Below are positions 23,680 to 35,105 of a stretch of DNA of 64,000 bases, piece after piece (positions within the stretch are counted from its first letter, which is position 1; each line of letters starts with the position of its first letter). This stretch comes from Pseudopyrenochaeta lycopersici (Eukaryota; Ascomycota; Dothideomycetes; Pleosporales; Pseudopyrenochaetaceae). The notes under the pieces are model-generated. The model was not told the origin of the DNA. It ran no database searches and worked only from the letters and a program-made list of their open reading frames with translations. The stretch spans positions 36,435 through 100,434 of the forward strand of contig NHZP01000089.1 of the NCBI GenBank assembly GCA_003313425.1, in the 5' to 3' direction. Made by a program: the position numbers and the translations under genes.

Positions 23680-26217
23680 ATAACTAGAATAATATATAGA
23701 CTAGGAAGTTATTAATATAGATAATATAAAATTATTTAAGGATTAGAATAAGTTTAAAAAGTATATTTAGTAAATTTTTAGAATACAGACTAAGAAAGTT
23801 ACGGCAGAACAACATATAGAGGAACTTAAACAGCACACCTCTATTACTAACTATACTAATAGGTTTAAGTAGTATTCTATTATTATTAGATAGGATAATA
23901 AAGCTCTTAAATAAATATTCTAATAAGGCCTAAAACTATAGGTTAGAGAGGAACTTATAAGAACAGGATGCGTTATTAAAGACCTTAATAACCTAATTAA
24001 TAACTACATAAGAATTAATAATAACTTATATAAACTAAACTAAGAACTATAAAGCTATAGAAAAAGAAGAATAAACTACATAGGTACATAAAAAGGCTAT
24101 GTTTACTACTTTAGAAATACTTATACTACTAGTTACTATACTTCTAGTAAACTAGAACTAATATATCTAAATAATATTAATAAAAAGTAAGAAAATAAGA
24201 AAGTAGGAAACTAGAAGACAGATATAGAGAAGTTAAATAGAAATTACTATAATTATAAGAAGAAAGAACACTTTATAAAGAATTATAGGTAAAAGAATAA
24301 AGTTACTTAACTTAAAGTTAATATAATTAAAAACTTTAATAATACCTAATTTAGGGACTAGGAAGTAGTTACTATACCTAACTATAGTACTAGACCCTTA
24401 TTACTACTATAGTAGGATAATAACTAAATTATAGGAACCTATAGATAGGTTCCCTTAAATATATAGGAGATTAACTAGAATAATAAGGCTCTAGCAGAAC
24501 TATATTCAGGGACCCTAGTTAACTAGGACTAACTACTACCTATAGAAAGTATTAAAGAAGTATAAGTACTAGATAACAAAATATAGAGAATATAAGGTAT
24601 AACAGCACTATAGAAAATATATAGTAAGAAATACGTATACACGCGATACTAAGACTAGAAAATAAAGTGTAAACCCTTAAACTAGAATAATATATATTAA
24701 GAATATATACTAGAAAATATTAAGTATATTAGATTCTTTACAGAATAAGCTAAGCAGTAAATTAAACAGAAAGCTACAGCCTAAGTAGAGAAAGGACGAA
24801 GACTCTTCTAGTATAATTATAACTAGAGAAACCTAAGACATAGACTACTATTATACTTCTACTGCATATATAACTACTACAACTACTATTACGCTATTAA
24901 GCTATGAGAAGGACACTTCCTAATACTAAAAGGGGCGTGTAAGTAGTAATAGTATAACTGCTAGTAAGATAATTACATTAACTATTTATAGGACAAATAA
25001 ATAATAAATTATTTCCTAGGATATAATAATAAGTACACTGTAAACTAAAACATTATTATAAATAAGCGATACACTAATAAATTATAGCAGACCTGTATAA
25101 ATCTAGGATGTAAACGCTATAAGCTAGAAAAGGAAGTAAACAGTTTTAAGGAAAATTCTTTTTTAGACAGAAACTAGAAACTAAACCTTCCTATAGCGAG
25201 AAGGCTAGAACTAGATAAGAGATTTATCTACAATTAGATAGTACTAATAAGTAGTGTTAGGCTATCTAACAAAAGGAAGAGAGTCTCTTCTAACTTAGAA
25301 TAAAAATCTAAGGAAAGGAGCTAAAGGCACTAATAGATTCTAGATTATAAGCAAACTGCATCTCTAAGATAGCTATATTAAAAGTAGGGCTACAACCTGT
25401 CTTAAAGAAAACACCCTACTAAATAACAGTAGCAAATAGAAAATTAAGAAGGATAATAACCTATAAAGTTACTACTAACCTTAGCCTAGCCTCTAAAACA
25501 TACTAGGTTAGACTAGACGTCTTTAGGACGGCCGCCTATAATATTATACTAGGACTACCTTAGTTAAGATACTGTAACCTAGTAATTAACTAGATAAAAT
25601 AAAAAGTATCTATACATATAAAAGATAACGCGAGAATACCTATATAATAGTCGCATACTTTAGTAGATAAGAAGATAATAATAAGTATTAAGCCTTTATA
25701 AAAAGCTAAGAAACAGCTACTTTATTAGTAGCTAGTAAAGAACACTAAGAAGAATAAGAAGTTAGTTACTACTCTTAAAATTCTAGAAGAATGTAAGGAA
25801 TTTAGAGATATATTTACTAAAAAGGTAAGAAAGGAAGTACTACTAAAATACTAAGAATAGGACTATAAGATAGAACTTATAAAAGGTAAGTAGCCTAAGT
25901 TTATACTAATATACTGCCTAAGTAATTATAAGCTAGGCGTCTTAAAGAAATATATTAATAAAAATTTAGTAAAGAGTTCTATTAGGAAATCTAAGTCCTT
26001 AGCAGGATATCCTGTTCTATTTACGCTAAAGAAAGATAAAGCGCTAAGGTTATATATTAACTATAGAAAGTTAAATAATATTACTAAAAAGAATTACTAT
26101 CTACTACCTAATATATAAGAACTACGCGATAGATTAATAGAAGCTTAATACTTTACTACGCTAGACTTAAGAAGAGCGTATAACCTTATTAGAATAAAAG
26201 AAGGAGAGGAATAGAAG
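23680..26217 (+). pseudogene. element 1 gag and 5' half of pol
   Basis: The Gag zinc knuckle reads YYNYKKKEHFIKNY at about 24247-24290. This is a C-x2-C-x4-H-x4-C knuckle whose cysteines became tyrosine by G-to-A change. The aspartic protease region and the start of reverse transcriptase follow (LAGYPVLFTLKKDKALRLYI near 26000, then a KLNNITKKNYYLLP segment). Dozens of TAA/TAG codons interrupt it. The frame stops at the insertion point of element 2. Confidence 0.75.
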
Positions 26218-26222
26218 ACTAC
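26218..26222. repeat. target-site duplication of element 2, left
   Basis: ACTAC, repeated at 38188-38192. Confidence 0.8.
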
Positions 26223-26472
26223 TGTAATGGGCTGCGCCCTTTAAGCAGGAGAGGCTTCGCTACTATCGCACGGGGAAAGAACTCCTTAATCTCCTCTGCC
26301 CCCTTTTCTTATTAGCTCGTACAAGTTAGCAGCTAGAGGAGCACGTTCCTCTTCGCTCGTACGAATATATATATATATCCTCTAAGGATACCTGTAACCT
26401 CTTCTCTATCTTTCTCCTTCTGTAGTATAGGACAAATGCACACTTGTTAGTTAGGCCTCTTCGCCCATAATA
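26223..26472 (+). repeat. 5' LTR of element 2
   Basis: 250 bp, starts TGTAATGGGCTGCGCCC and ends CCCATAATA (decayed from CCCATAACA). Nearly identical to 37938-38187. The differences are transitions. Confidence 0.9.
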
Positions 26473-26503
26473 TAAGGAGAAAGATTAACAACCTAAAAAA
26501 ATA

Positions 26504-27740
26504 ATGGACGGACACTAAGGGCCCTTAAACTAACAAGCGTACGAGCTACAATAACAAGAGCACTAGATACAGATGACAGGAGCCTTAGGACAGCAGCAAC
26601 ACCAGCTGCACTAGCACGCACCTCAGCAACACCAGTTGCATCAGCACGACCCCTAACAACTACGCAATAACCAACCCTCAGCAGAAGATCTATTAGCAAC
26701 AGTCAACTCCTTATAAGACAGCCTTAACAAGTTAGCTAGTTAACAGCAGAGCCAGCCGTACGAGTTATTGCAGAACTAAGTTTAAGAGCTAAAGAACTTA
26801 GTCGCTAAATTAAGCAGTGCACAGATAGTACGCACAGTCTCTACCCCCTTTTTAACAGAACAGCAAGACTCTCCTGTATAAGAGATTAGGAAACTAAGAC
26901 TACTAAATATAGAAGTCTTTAAGAAAGGCTTACACGAGTAATATCTTTAATAGAAAATAAAGGTCTAAGCAAAGCTGTACAGAGACTGTGCAGCCTACCC
27001 GGACGATAATAGTAGAGTAAATTACGTTATTACTCGTACGACAGGCTAAGCGTTTAACGCCCTTAGCCTATATGTAATAAACCTTATAAATAGGCTAGTA
27101 ACGCTATCTCTCCTTAAGCTATAGTCCTACTTTAATAACTTCTTTAAAGACCCTATAGTAAGAGAGAAAGCCCTTAAATACCTCTATACAACTAAGTAAG
27201 GAAGAACGGAATTTAACCCTTATATCTAAGCGTTTAACCTTAAGCTCCTTAAAGCTAGGTTAGACAACGCAAGCTACGTTTAGAAGATTAACTATCTTAA
27301 GAGCAGCTTAAATAGTAAGCTGCTAAGGACCTAAGTAGGTTATTAACTACTGTTTAGAGAAATATACAAAGAGTTCGTACGACAGACTAAGGTAACCTAA
27401 GAAAATTTAAGAGCTGTAGAGAGAATTACTACAAGTAAGAGCTATATAGGCGAAGCGTACAACACGTAGAGCTAACTAATAACTTAAAGAGATAATAATA
27501 AGATAGACTAGATAACTTCTATAGGAGCTTACTAGCTCCGTGCGAAACCTAGAAAAGAATTCTAAGGAACACGTAAACAGGTCTAAGAAAGAAAAGAGAA
27601 CAGCGCCTGTTTAAGGTGCGGTCTGCACGACTACTAAGTAGCCTAGTGTACAACAAAGTTACTAAACAGCTAAGAAGGCTATCGTACAAGATAGGTTAAT
27701 AAACCTGTAAAACTTATAAAGATTGCATCTGCAACTACTA
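26504..27740 (+). pseudogene. element 2 gag relic
   Basis: Starts at ATG 26504 just after the LTR and continues with stops at glutamine and tryptophan positions. A glutamine/histidine-rich N-terminus precedes a retrotransposon Gag core (for example VIRT..AFNALSLYVINLINRL). A cysteine knuckle CLRCGLHDY-VA-C follows near 27620. Confidence 0.7.
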
Positions 27741-27879
27741 AATAAGTAACAGAATCCCTATCCTCCTTAGATAAGGGAAAAGAGTAGCTCTAGCACGAAG
27801 TTATATGCTAGAGCCCGTATAAGTCTAAACCCCTATACAAATAATAAGGTTACTTTTACTACAGCTAGCAACTATAAAA

Positions 27880-30800
27880 CCTATGTCTGTAAATGTTATT
27901 ATTAATTCTATATAACTAGCTACTGCTATAATTAATAATAGTTACTACACCTACTGTTTATTAAGTAAGAAACTCGTAAGGGACTTAAACTTACTACGTA
28001 TTAAGATCCTCCCTATTAAGATTAAAGGGGTAAACAAATAAAAAAGCATAGTGTCGTACGTCACTAAATTTTTATTAGACGTAGGAGGAATACAGCAGCA
28101 CGCAGCTGCGTACGTTACCCTAACTACTTACTAATACAACATAATCCTTAGGAAGACTTAGTTAGAGAGTATTAAAGGCGTTATTGACGCAGAGAAGAAA
28201 CTTCTATACTTAAAAGTATATAAGGTTACCGTACGCAGTACAGAACACGCTACCCTAGACTTTAGCTATACCCTAGTATTAGCTGTAGCTTTCTAATACT
28301 ACGTACGATACTACAGATAAAGCTATAGTAAGACTTAAATCTTTACTGCAAGCCTAAGGGACATTAAGAAAGCACTACGCCTAAAAGTCTAGAAAACACT
28401 ACAGGAAATATACAACGCCCTGCTAGCTCACGTACGACCTTATCTAAAGATGTTCCTACCTAAGGAAGGAAATAAGCTACTCCTATAGTAAGGCCTATAA
28501 CAAGACTACGTAATAGAGTTAGAAGAGAAGGATAGACAGAAGCTAGAGATACTATATAGACCTCTCTACGTAATGTTAAGAGATAAACTCTTAATACTAA
28601 GGAAGACGCTATTAGACCTCCTAGATAAAGGGTTTATCCGTGCGAGCAGCTTACTAGCAGCCTTACCTATACTATTCGTACGTAAGCTAGGAGGAGGACT
28701 ATAATTCTGTGTAGACTATAGAGCTCTTAACGCCCTAACTAAGAAGGACTGTTACCTACTACCTCTTATACGTGAGACGTTAAACTAAATTAGACAAGCT
28801 ATATAGTACACTAAGCTAGACGTTACTACAGCATTCTATAAGATAAGGATAAGTAAAGGATTAGAATAGATAACCGCGTTTCGAACACGATTCAGATTGT
28901 ACAAGTAGCTAGTAACGCCCTTTAGCTTAGTAAATGCACTAAGTACCTTCTAGAGGTATATTAACTAGGCCCTATAAGACTTCTTAGATAACTTCGCCTC
29001 TGCATACCTAGACAATATCCTTATCTTTACTAAAGGATCCCTCTCTTAGTACTACGCCTACGTACGAAAAGTATTAGATCGCCTATAAGAAGCAGGACTA
29101 TACCTAGAACTAAGTAAATGCGAGTTTAATATTTAGCGTATAAAGTACCTTAGCTTTATCCTAGAAGTATAGAAGGGTATATCTATAGACCCTAAGAAAG
29201 TCTAAGCTATTTAAGAATAGGAGGCCCTAATAATAGTTAAAGGCGTATAAGAATTCTTAGGGTTTGCTAACTTCTATAGACGCTTTATCCTAAACTTCTT
29301 CTAACTAGTAGAGCCTCTCGTACAGCTAATAAGAAAAGAAGAGAAATTCCTATAGGACACAGAATAAGAGCAGAGTTTCTAAGCTCTTAAGGATGCATTC
29401 TTAGCAGACGAAGTCCTCGCTGCTTTCTTACCTAAACAACAGATAATAGTAGAATGTAACTCTTTAGGCTTTACTATAGGCAGGGTACTATTATAAGAAG
29501 ACGAGCAAGGAACCCTTCGCACGGTAGCTTACCTCTTAAGGAAATTTCTAGCGCACGAGAGCAACTACCTAATTCACGACAAAGAGTTGCTAGCAGTTAT
29601 TATATACCTAAATAAATAGGACGCAGAACTCTGTAGCGTATAAGAATTTAAAGTAATTACTAACTATAAGAACCTAGAGTACTTTACAAAGAAGTAAAAG
29701 ATAACAGAACAACACGTACGATAGTTAGTCTACCTATCACGGTTTAATAATATGAAGCTGCAGTACTATCTAGGCAAGGAGAACACCTAAGCAGACGCAC
29801 TATCTAGAAGAGACTAGGACCTACTATAAGGAACGGACGACAGCCGCCTAGTAAGCAGAGAGTTTGTTATGTTAGTACTAGCCTAACAGCAAGATCCAAC
29901 AGTTATAGGGGTCGTACGAACCCCTACGTTAACCCTTAACGGCTCGATTATAGCTGAGTCCCTACTAAAAGCTCTAATCCTTAAGGACTTAATTGCTAAA
30001 CACTAGGACTAAGCTGTACGAGACGACTTAACCTATTAGGAAGTCTACAACGCTATAAAGCTAGGTGCTAGGTCGCTACCTAGTATAACGAAGAAACTTA
30101 CTATATTACTAGGAGATTACACAATTAACTTAGAGAGAAAGCTCTAATAGAGATCTAGGATCTAGGTGCCTGAAAATAAACCCCTTCGTACAGGAATTAT
30201 CTAGCAAGTATATCTAGCTGTGCAAACAGGTTACCTAGGAAGAGAAGAAACGTACTGCACGCTAGCTAGTACCTAGTACTGGCCAGGTATAAGCGAAAAC
30301 GTCCGCTAATTTGTACAGAATTGCAGCTTATGTAGATAAAGCACCCCGTAGAGAGATAGTAAGCACGGATACCTACGCCCGTTACTAGTACCTAGTCGTA
30401 CGTAGCAAGACTTAACAGTTAACTTTATTACTAGTCTACTACTATTGTCTAGCTGCACTAACCTAATAGTAGTTAAAGACCGCCTAGGTAAAGGCGTAAT
30501 ACTAATCCTACTTAAGATAATTAAAGCAGATAATATAGCCTAGGCATTCGTACAAGAAGTCTTCCGCTACTACAGGCTCCTTAGGTCTATTATATTAGAT
30601 AGGGGCACGTAATTTATAAGCAAACTATAGGGAAAAATCTGTAAACTCTTAAGAGTATAGAGAAACCTGTTAACAGCCTACTACCTATAAATAGACAGTA
30701 CTACAGAACGCGCGAATAGTAATATTAAAGTAGTTAGTCGAATCTTTTGTAACTACGACTAGAACAACTAGGCAACGCTATGCCTAATCCTTAAGCTAAT

Positions 30801-31240
30801 GCTGAACACTTGTACGAACTCCTCTACAGGCGTCGCTCCTTTCTTCCTTCTACACAGCTATCTAAACTCGCCCTTCCTAGAGCTACCTAGGAAATTAGCT
30901 AGCAGCGACCTACTTGATAGAGCAACACCCCCTAGCGAACGAGCAGAAAGTATCGTACGAACGCTAAAATAAGCTGCTAACTAGGCTATCTTAGCTATAA
31001 CACACGCTTAACAACAACAGGAAGCACAGGCGAATAAGACACGTTGCCCAGCTCCTAAGTATAAGGTTGGAGACTGGGTATAGTTAGACCTTAGGCACGT
31101 ACAAACTACACGCAGAAGTAAGAAACTTAACTAGAAAAGTAAGAAGTACTAAGTCGCCCGCGTATAAGACTCTTATTAGGTTAAGCTTTATATACTATAG
31201 AGAACTAAATCGTACTATATAGAGAAGCTAAGACTAGCTG
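27880..31240 (+). pseudogene. element 2 pol relic (5' part up to element 3)
   Basis: Protease, reverse transcriptase (ILFVRKLGGGL..FCVDYRALNALTKKD near 28680, AYLDNILIFTKGSL near 29010), RNase H (HESNYLIHDKELLAV near 29580) and integrase follow in order. The DDE part reads SCTNLIVVKDRLGKGV near 30460. Stops are frequent and mostly in place of glutamine or tryptophan. It continues after element 3 with the chromodomain-like end (36483 to about 36790). Confidence 0.8.
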
Positions 31241-31245
31241 CTAAA
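31241..31245. repeat. target-site duplication of element 3, left
   Basis: CTAAA, repeated at 36478-36482. Confidence 0.85.
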
Positions 31246-31418
31246 TGTGAGCGGTCTCTAGTAACTGGATTCCAGCTATCTAGTCCAGATGCTATCTACA
31301 ACCAAGATAGGAAGAAAAGAGGAGAATTGGGTGCCACGCGAGGTACAAAGTTTTCCGTGCACGAGCCGTATATCCGTGCACGACGGCGCAGCCTCGAGCA
31401 CTGGCCTAGCCCGTTACA
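31246..31418 (-). repeat. 3' LTR of element 3
   Basis: 173 bp. On the minus strand it begins TGTAACGGG and ends CTCACA. I see no difference from 36305-36477. Confidence 0.95.
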
Positions 31419-34400
31419 TTACCCCCCTCCTCCCTTTCTGCGCGTCTTCGTCCATAGCTTCCATGCCTCAGTCTTACGCACATTCTCAACTGGCTCCCAG
31501 GTTGGGTCCGCATAGTCAACCCACTTCACACGTGCTTCTTTAAAGTGTCTTCGGCCCCGCCTTGTAGCCCTTTCGTCTAATATTCGCTCAACTAGCCAGG
31601 CTTCCTCTCCGTCAATAAGTAAGGGCCCTGGTTGGCTGTCCCCAGTCTTCTGGGATGGGAGGGGATCGTTTGGTGCAGGCCGTAGTACATCAACGTGGAA
31701 AACGGGATGTATCCTACCAGGAACGTCAAGCTTATATGCGTGGGAGCTAACTTGTCGTACAACTCGGTACTTGCCATGCAACCAGTCTAGCTTCTTCGAG
31801 GGTCTTGATGTTTTTACATTCCTCAGGTTAAGGAATACCCAGTCTCCCTCCTTGTACTGCGGTGCTGCTGTTCGGGTTCTGTTAGCTTGGTGTTGTTGTT
31901 TCTCCTGTGCCATAGCTATTGCAGCTTGGGCCCATTCTGTTGCGTCTTGAAGTCTTTTAAGGAAATCTTCTGCTAGTACTTCGCCATCCTTCTTTGTTCG
32001 GTCCTGGATTGTGCGCTCTTCAACAAGCTGTATTGGCTCGTTATGGTATCCGTGCATAAAGAAAAAAGGGCTTAGTCCTGTAGATGATGCCTCTCGGTTG
32101 TTGATCGCTCCCATAATAATAGGCAGGAGTGTTGACCAGTTCTCCTGCGTGTAGGTTGCCCAAATGCGAATCATCTTCTCAATCTCTTGGTTCATCCGTT
32201 CAGTAGCACCATCAGTTTGTGGGTGATAAGCAGTTGATAGTCGTTGCTCGATATTTAAGAGTCTGCAAAAATATCTCCATAGATCGCTGACAAATTGAGG
32301 GCCTCTATCGCTCGTGATTGCAGTAGGGATGCCATGAATTGGGTAGTGGCGTTCAAAGAGCCTTTGTGCGACTGCTTCAGCGGAGAGATCGTGCATACTC
32401 TCTAGTTCTACTCCTTTTGTAAGCCGATCTGTCAGAACCATGCAGCTTGGAGCATTGTCTCGCCCTGATAGCGGCAAGTCCGTGATAAAGTCGATGGAGA
32501 TTTCCCCCCAGATACGTTCAGGTATTGGCATTGGCTTGAGGAGGCCCTTCTTCGTCTCCCTCCATATAGTGTTTCTCCCGCACACTTCGCAGTTTCGAAC
32601 AAATTGTCGCACGTCACTCGCAGCACCCGACCAAAAGAACTGCCTTGATAGGATTGCGTAGGTGAGATCTCTCCCAGGGTGTCCAGTAATATGCGAGTCG
32701 TGGATATTTTGAATGATCTGGGTGCGTAGTGGTTCGCAATTTGGAATCCAGATCCTTCCTCGAAATCGTAGCAAGCCTCTCTCGTCCACGGAGCATTCCG
32801 CCATGCTTACGGATTTCTCTTTCTGCAGATCTACTGGAAGGTTTCTCTCTTTGCGTATTACCAGGGTAGTGAGCTCTCGGTAGAGTTTGTCCTGCTGTCG
32901 ACTCTTATGCCATAGTTCTTGCATTTGGTCATCTTCGAACAGTCGTACACTCTTCGCAAAATCGATATTGGTTAGTGATGAGGCGAGAGATAGGACTTGA
33001 GTGTTCCTGAGGTGCTTATTCTGAAAGAGCCGTTTGAACCGAGATCGGAGGCGTTCGTCGTCATAGTTGGCGGGCAGGTCCTGTTCTCGTCGTGACAATG
33101 CGTCAGGCTTTCCCATCATCTTCCCGGGCTTCCATTCGAGGGTGAAGTTGAACCTTGAGAGGAATTCTGACCAGCGCACTTGTCTCTCTGATAGTTGTCT
33201 CTCAGTGTAAAAGTATTTCAGGTTCTTGTGATCAGTTAAGATAGTGAAGTGCTTAACCATGTGCAACTCTGGCTCCCAGGCTTCCAAACAACGGACGATA
33301 GCAAGGAGCTCCTTATCGTGGATTGGGTAATTAGCTTCTGTCGCTGAGTGCTTCTTAGAATAATAAGCAACAGGTTGCCAATTGCTGTTCTTGTCCTTCT
33401 GTAAGAGTAAGCCACCAGTAGCGTGTCCAGACGAATCTGCTTCCAACAAGGTCTCCTTTTCTGGATCAAAATGAGCCAATATTGGTGCTGTGATAAGGAG
33501 CTCTTTGATCTTCTCAAATGCTTCTTGACACGCTTCGTCCCATCGGAAGGGGACGTCCTTTCTTGTTAGATTAGTGAGGGGTTCAGCGATATCGGAGAAC
33601 TCTGGTATAAAAACTCGGTAAAAGTTGGCGAATCCAATAAACCCTCGTACGGCCTTCACGGACGATGGCGTGGCCCAATCACGTATGGCGGCAATCTTGT
33701 CGGGGTCAACTCGTATTCCGACTTCTGCCTCAATAATGTATCCAAGGTATTTGACTCTCTTAGTTTCGAACTCACACTTGTCAATATCAATCTGGAGTCC
33801 GGCGTCCATCAGACGTTGAAGGACTCTTCCAACCTTCTGCCGGTGGTCTTGGAGGGACCCTGAGGAGTAAATCAGGATGTCGTCGATGTATGCAGATACA
33901 AAGTCGTCCAAGTAATCCTGCAGAACACTATTTATATACCGCTGAAAGGCAGCGGGTGCTCCTGTTAATCCAAAAGGAACTACGCGCCATTCGAACAATC
34001 CGTATCTCGTCCGGAAGGCTGTTTTCCATTCTTCTCCTTTCGCTAGTCGTATCTTGTGGAATGCTGCAATGACGTCAAGCTTCGTGAACCATCGCGCCTT
34101 CGCTACGTTTCTCAATGTTTCAGTGAACAACGGGAGTGGGTAGCGGTCCTTCTTAGTGATGTTGTTCAGGCCACGATAGTCTACGCAGAATCGGACTCCT
34201 CCTCCGGGCTTTTTGACCATTAACACTGGCGCGGCAGCCGGCGAGTTGCTGGCTCGAATGAACTCTTTATCTAACAGCTCAGTGAGAGTCTTCCTTAATA
34301 CGAGCAGTTCTTCTCGGCCCATGCCGTAGAGAGGTCCCCAAGGAATCGTTTTTTCAGATCCGTTCTGGTCTTTCTCAATCTCAATGTGCAGATCGACACC

Positions 34401-35105
34401 CTCCCTGTGAGGTGGTAGCTTCTCCGCTAGGTGCTGATCAAAAGCCTTCAACCACTTCTGGTAATGAGGTGGCAGTTTGACCTTAGGGTCCGATCGTTTG
34501 CGTGGCTTCAGAGCTTTCTCGATATCTGCGATCGAGACAGCGTATACTCCTGTATCAAGATTGATACCTTCCTGTCGGTTCTTCCTACGATTTCTTCTTA
34601 CTTCAGCCAGAAACGCACTAGCTATAAGTTGTGCGGCCTTGAACTGGGGCGGCCTGCGCAACGTCTTCTTGCGGTTCCAAACGCGGATGCCAGACACGCC
34701 GATGTCCAAGCAGCCCCGTCTTGTAGAGATAGTGACATCAGCATCTTCTAGCCATGGGTTTCCGAGGATTAGGTCGTACGTGAGGCCAGGGACTACGTAA
34801 AAGAAGATGCGCTCCTGCTGGTGTCCATCTATATCGATTGAGGCGTAGGTGATAGTGTTCAGGATTGTCGTTGATTCTGCGTTCTTCCCTGCGGCTCCTT
34901 CTAACCGGCGCGGTGCTATCTTCAACGATGGCAATCTCAGAGATTGAAAGAGTCGTTCACTTATAGCGGAGTAGCAAAGGCAGCCTGAGTCTACGAGACC
35001 GGTAACGAAGTCAGTTCCATTAAGTCTAACGTCCACTAAAAAGGGGTCACCGTCCATCTTTGCTCTTCCTTCCTCTTTCCATTCTCTCTGAGCTGCCACG
35101 TAGTC
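31419..35105 (-). CDS. element 3 Pol polyprotein
   Basis: About 1,228 codons on the minus strand, directly following the gag TAG in the same frame, so it is best read as the distal part of a Gag-Pol protein. Domains in order are aspartic protease (DSGCLCYSAIS), reverse transcriptase (FCVDYRGLNNITKKDRYPLP, YIDDILIYSSG), RNase H (LEADSSGHATGG, YPIHDKELLAI, TDHKNLKYF) and integrase. The integrase has an HHCC zinc site (HITGHPGRDLT.. CEVCGRN) and the D-D-E core (ISIDFITDLPLS, SDRGPQF). A C-terminal chromodomain-like segment follows (VKWVDYADPTWEPVENV). No internal stop. The TAA at 31419-31421 abuts the LTR. There is no ATG at the beginning (the first possible initiator is GTG), so translation must come from upstream. 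Confidence 0.95.
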   Translation of the reverse strand, partial: DYVAAQREWKEEGRAKMDGDPFLVDVRLNGTDFVTGLVDSGCLCYSAISERLFQSLRLPSLKIAPRRLEGAAGKNAESTTILNTITYASIDIDGHQQERIFFYVVPGLTYDLILGNPWLEDADVTISTRRGCLDIGVSGIRVWNRKKTLRRPPQFKAAQLIASAFLAEVRRNRRKNRQEGINLDTGVYAVSIADIEKALKPRKRSDPKVKLPPHYQKWLKAFDQHLAEKLPPHREGVDLHIEIEKDQNGSEKTIPWGPLYGMGREELLVLRKTLTELLDKEFIRASNSPAAAPVLMVKKPGGGVRFCVDYRGLNNITKKDRYPLPLFTETLRNVAKARWFTKLDVIAAFHKIRLAKGEEWKTAFRTRYGLFEWRVVPFGLTGAPAAFQRYINSVLQDYLDDFVSAYIDDILIYSSGSLQDHRQKVGRVLQRLMDAGLQIDIDKCEFETKRVKYLGYIIEAEVGIRVDPDKIAAIRDWATPSSVKAVRGFIGFANFYRVFIPEFSDIAEPLTNLTRKDVPFRWDEACQEAFEKIKELLITAPILAHFDPEKETLLEADSSGHATGGLLLQKDKNSNWQPVAYYSKKHSATEANYPIHDKELLAIVRCLEAWEPELHMVKHFTILTDHKNLKYFYTERQLSERQVRWSEFLSRFNFTLEWKPGKMMGKPDALSRREQDLPANYDDERLRSRFKRLFQNKHLRNTQVLSLASSLTNIDFAKSVRLFEDDQMQELWHKSRQQDKLYRELTTLVIRKERNLPVDLQKEKSVSMAECSVDERGLLRFRGRIWIPNCEPLRTQIIQNIHDSHITGHPGRDLTYAILSRQFFWSGAASDVRQFVRNCEVCGRNTIWRETKKGLLKPMPIPERIWGEISIDFITDLPLSGRDNAPSCMVLTDRLTKGVELESMHDLSAEAVAQRLFERHYPIHGIPTAITSDRGPQFVSDLWRYFCRLLNIEQRLSTAYHPQTDGATERMNQEIEKMIRIWATYTQENWSTLLPIIMGAINNREASSTGLSPFFFMHGYHNEPIQLVEERTIQDRTKKDGEVLAEDFLKRLQDATEWAQAAIAMAQEKQQHQANRTRTAAPQYKEGDWVFLNLRNVKTSRPSKKLDWLHGKYRVVRQVSSHAYKLDVPGRIHPVFHVDVLRPAPNDPLPSQKTGDSQPGPLLIDGEEAWLVERILDERATRRGRRHFKEARVKWVDYADPTWEPVENVRKTEAWKLWTKTRRKGGGG
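31422..31439 (-). promoter_or_regulatory. polypurine tract of element 3
   Basis: On the minus strand it reads AGAAAGGGAGGAGGGGGG, followed by the pol stop TAA and then the 3' LTR. This is the expected plus-strand primer for reverse transcription. Confidence 0.75.

Noticed and set aside
26493..26699. Minus-strand ORF inside element 2 gag
   Set aside because: Shadow frame that is open because RIP creates stops preferentially on the plus-strand gag frame.
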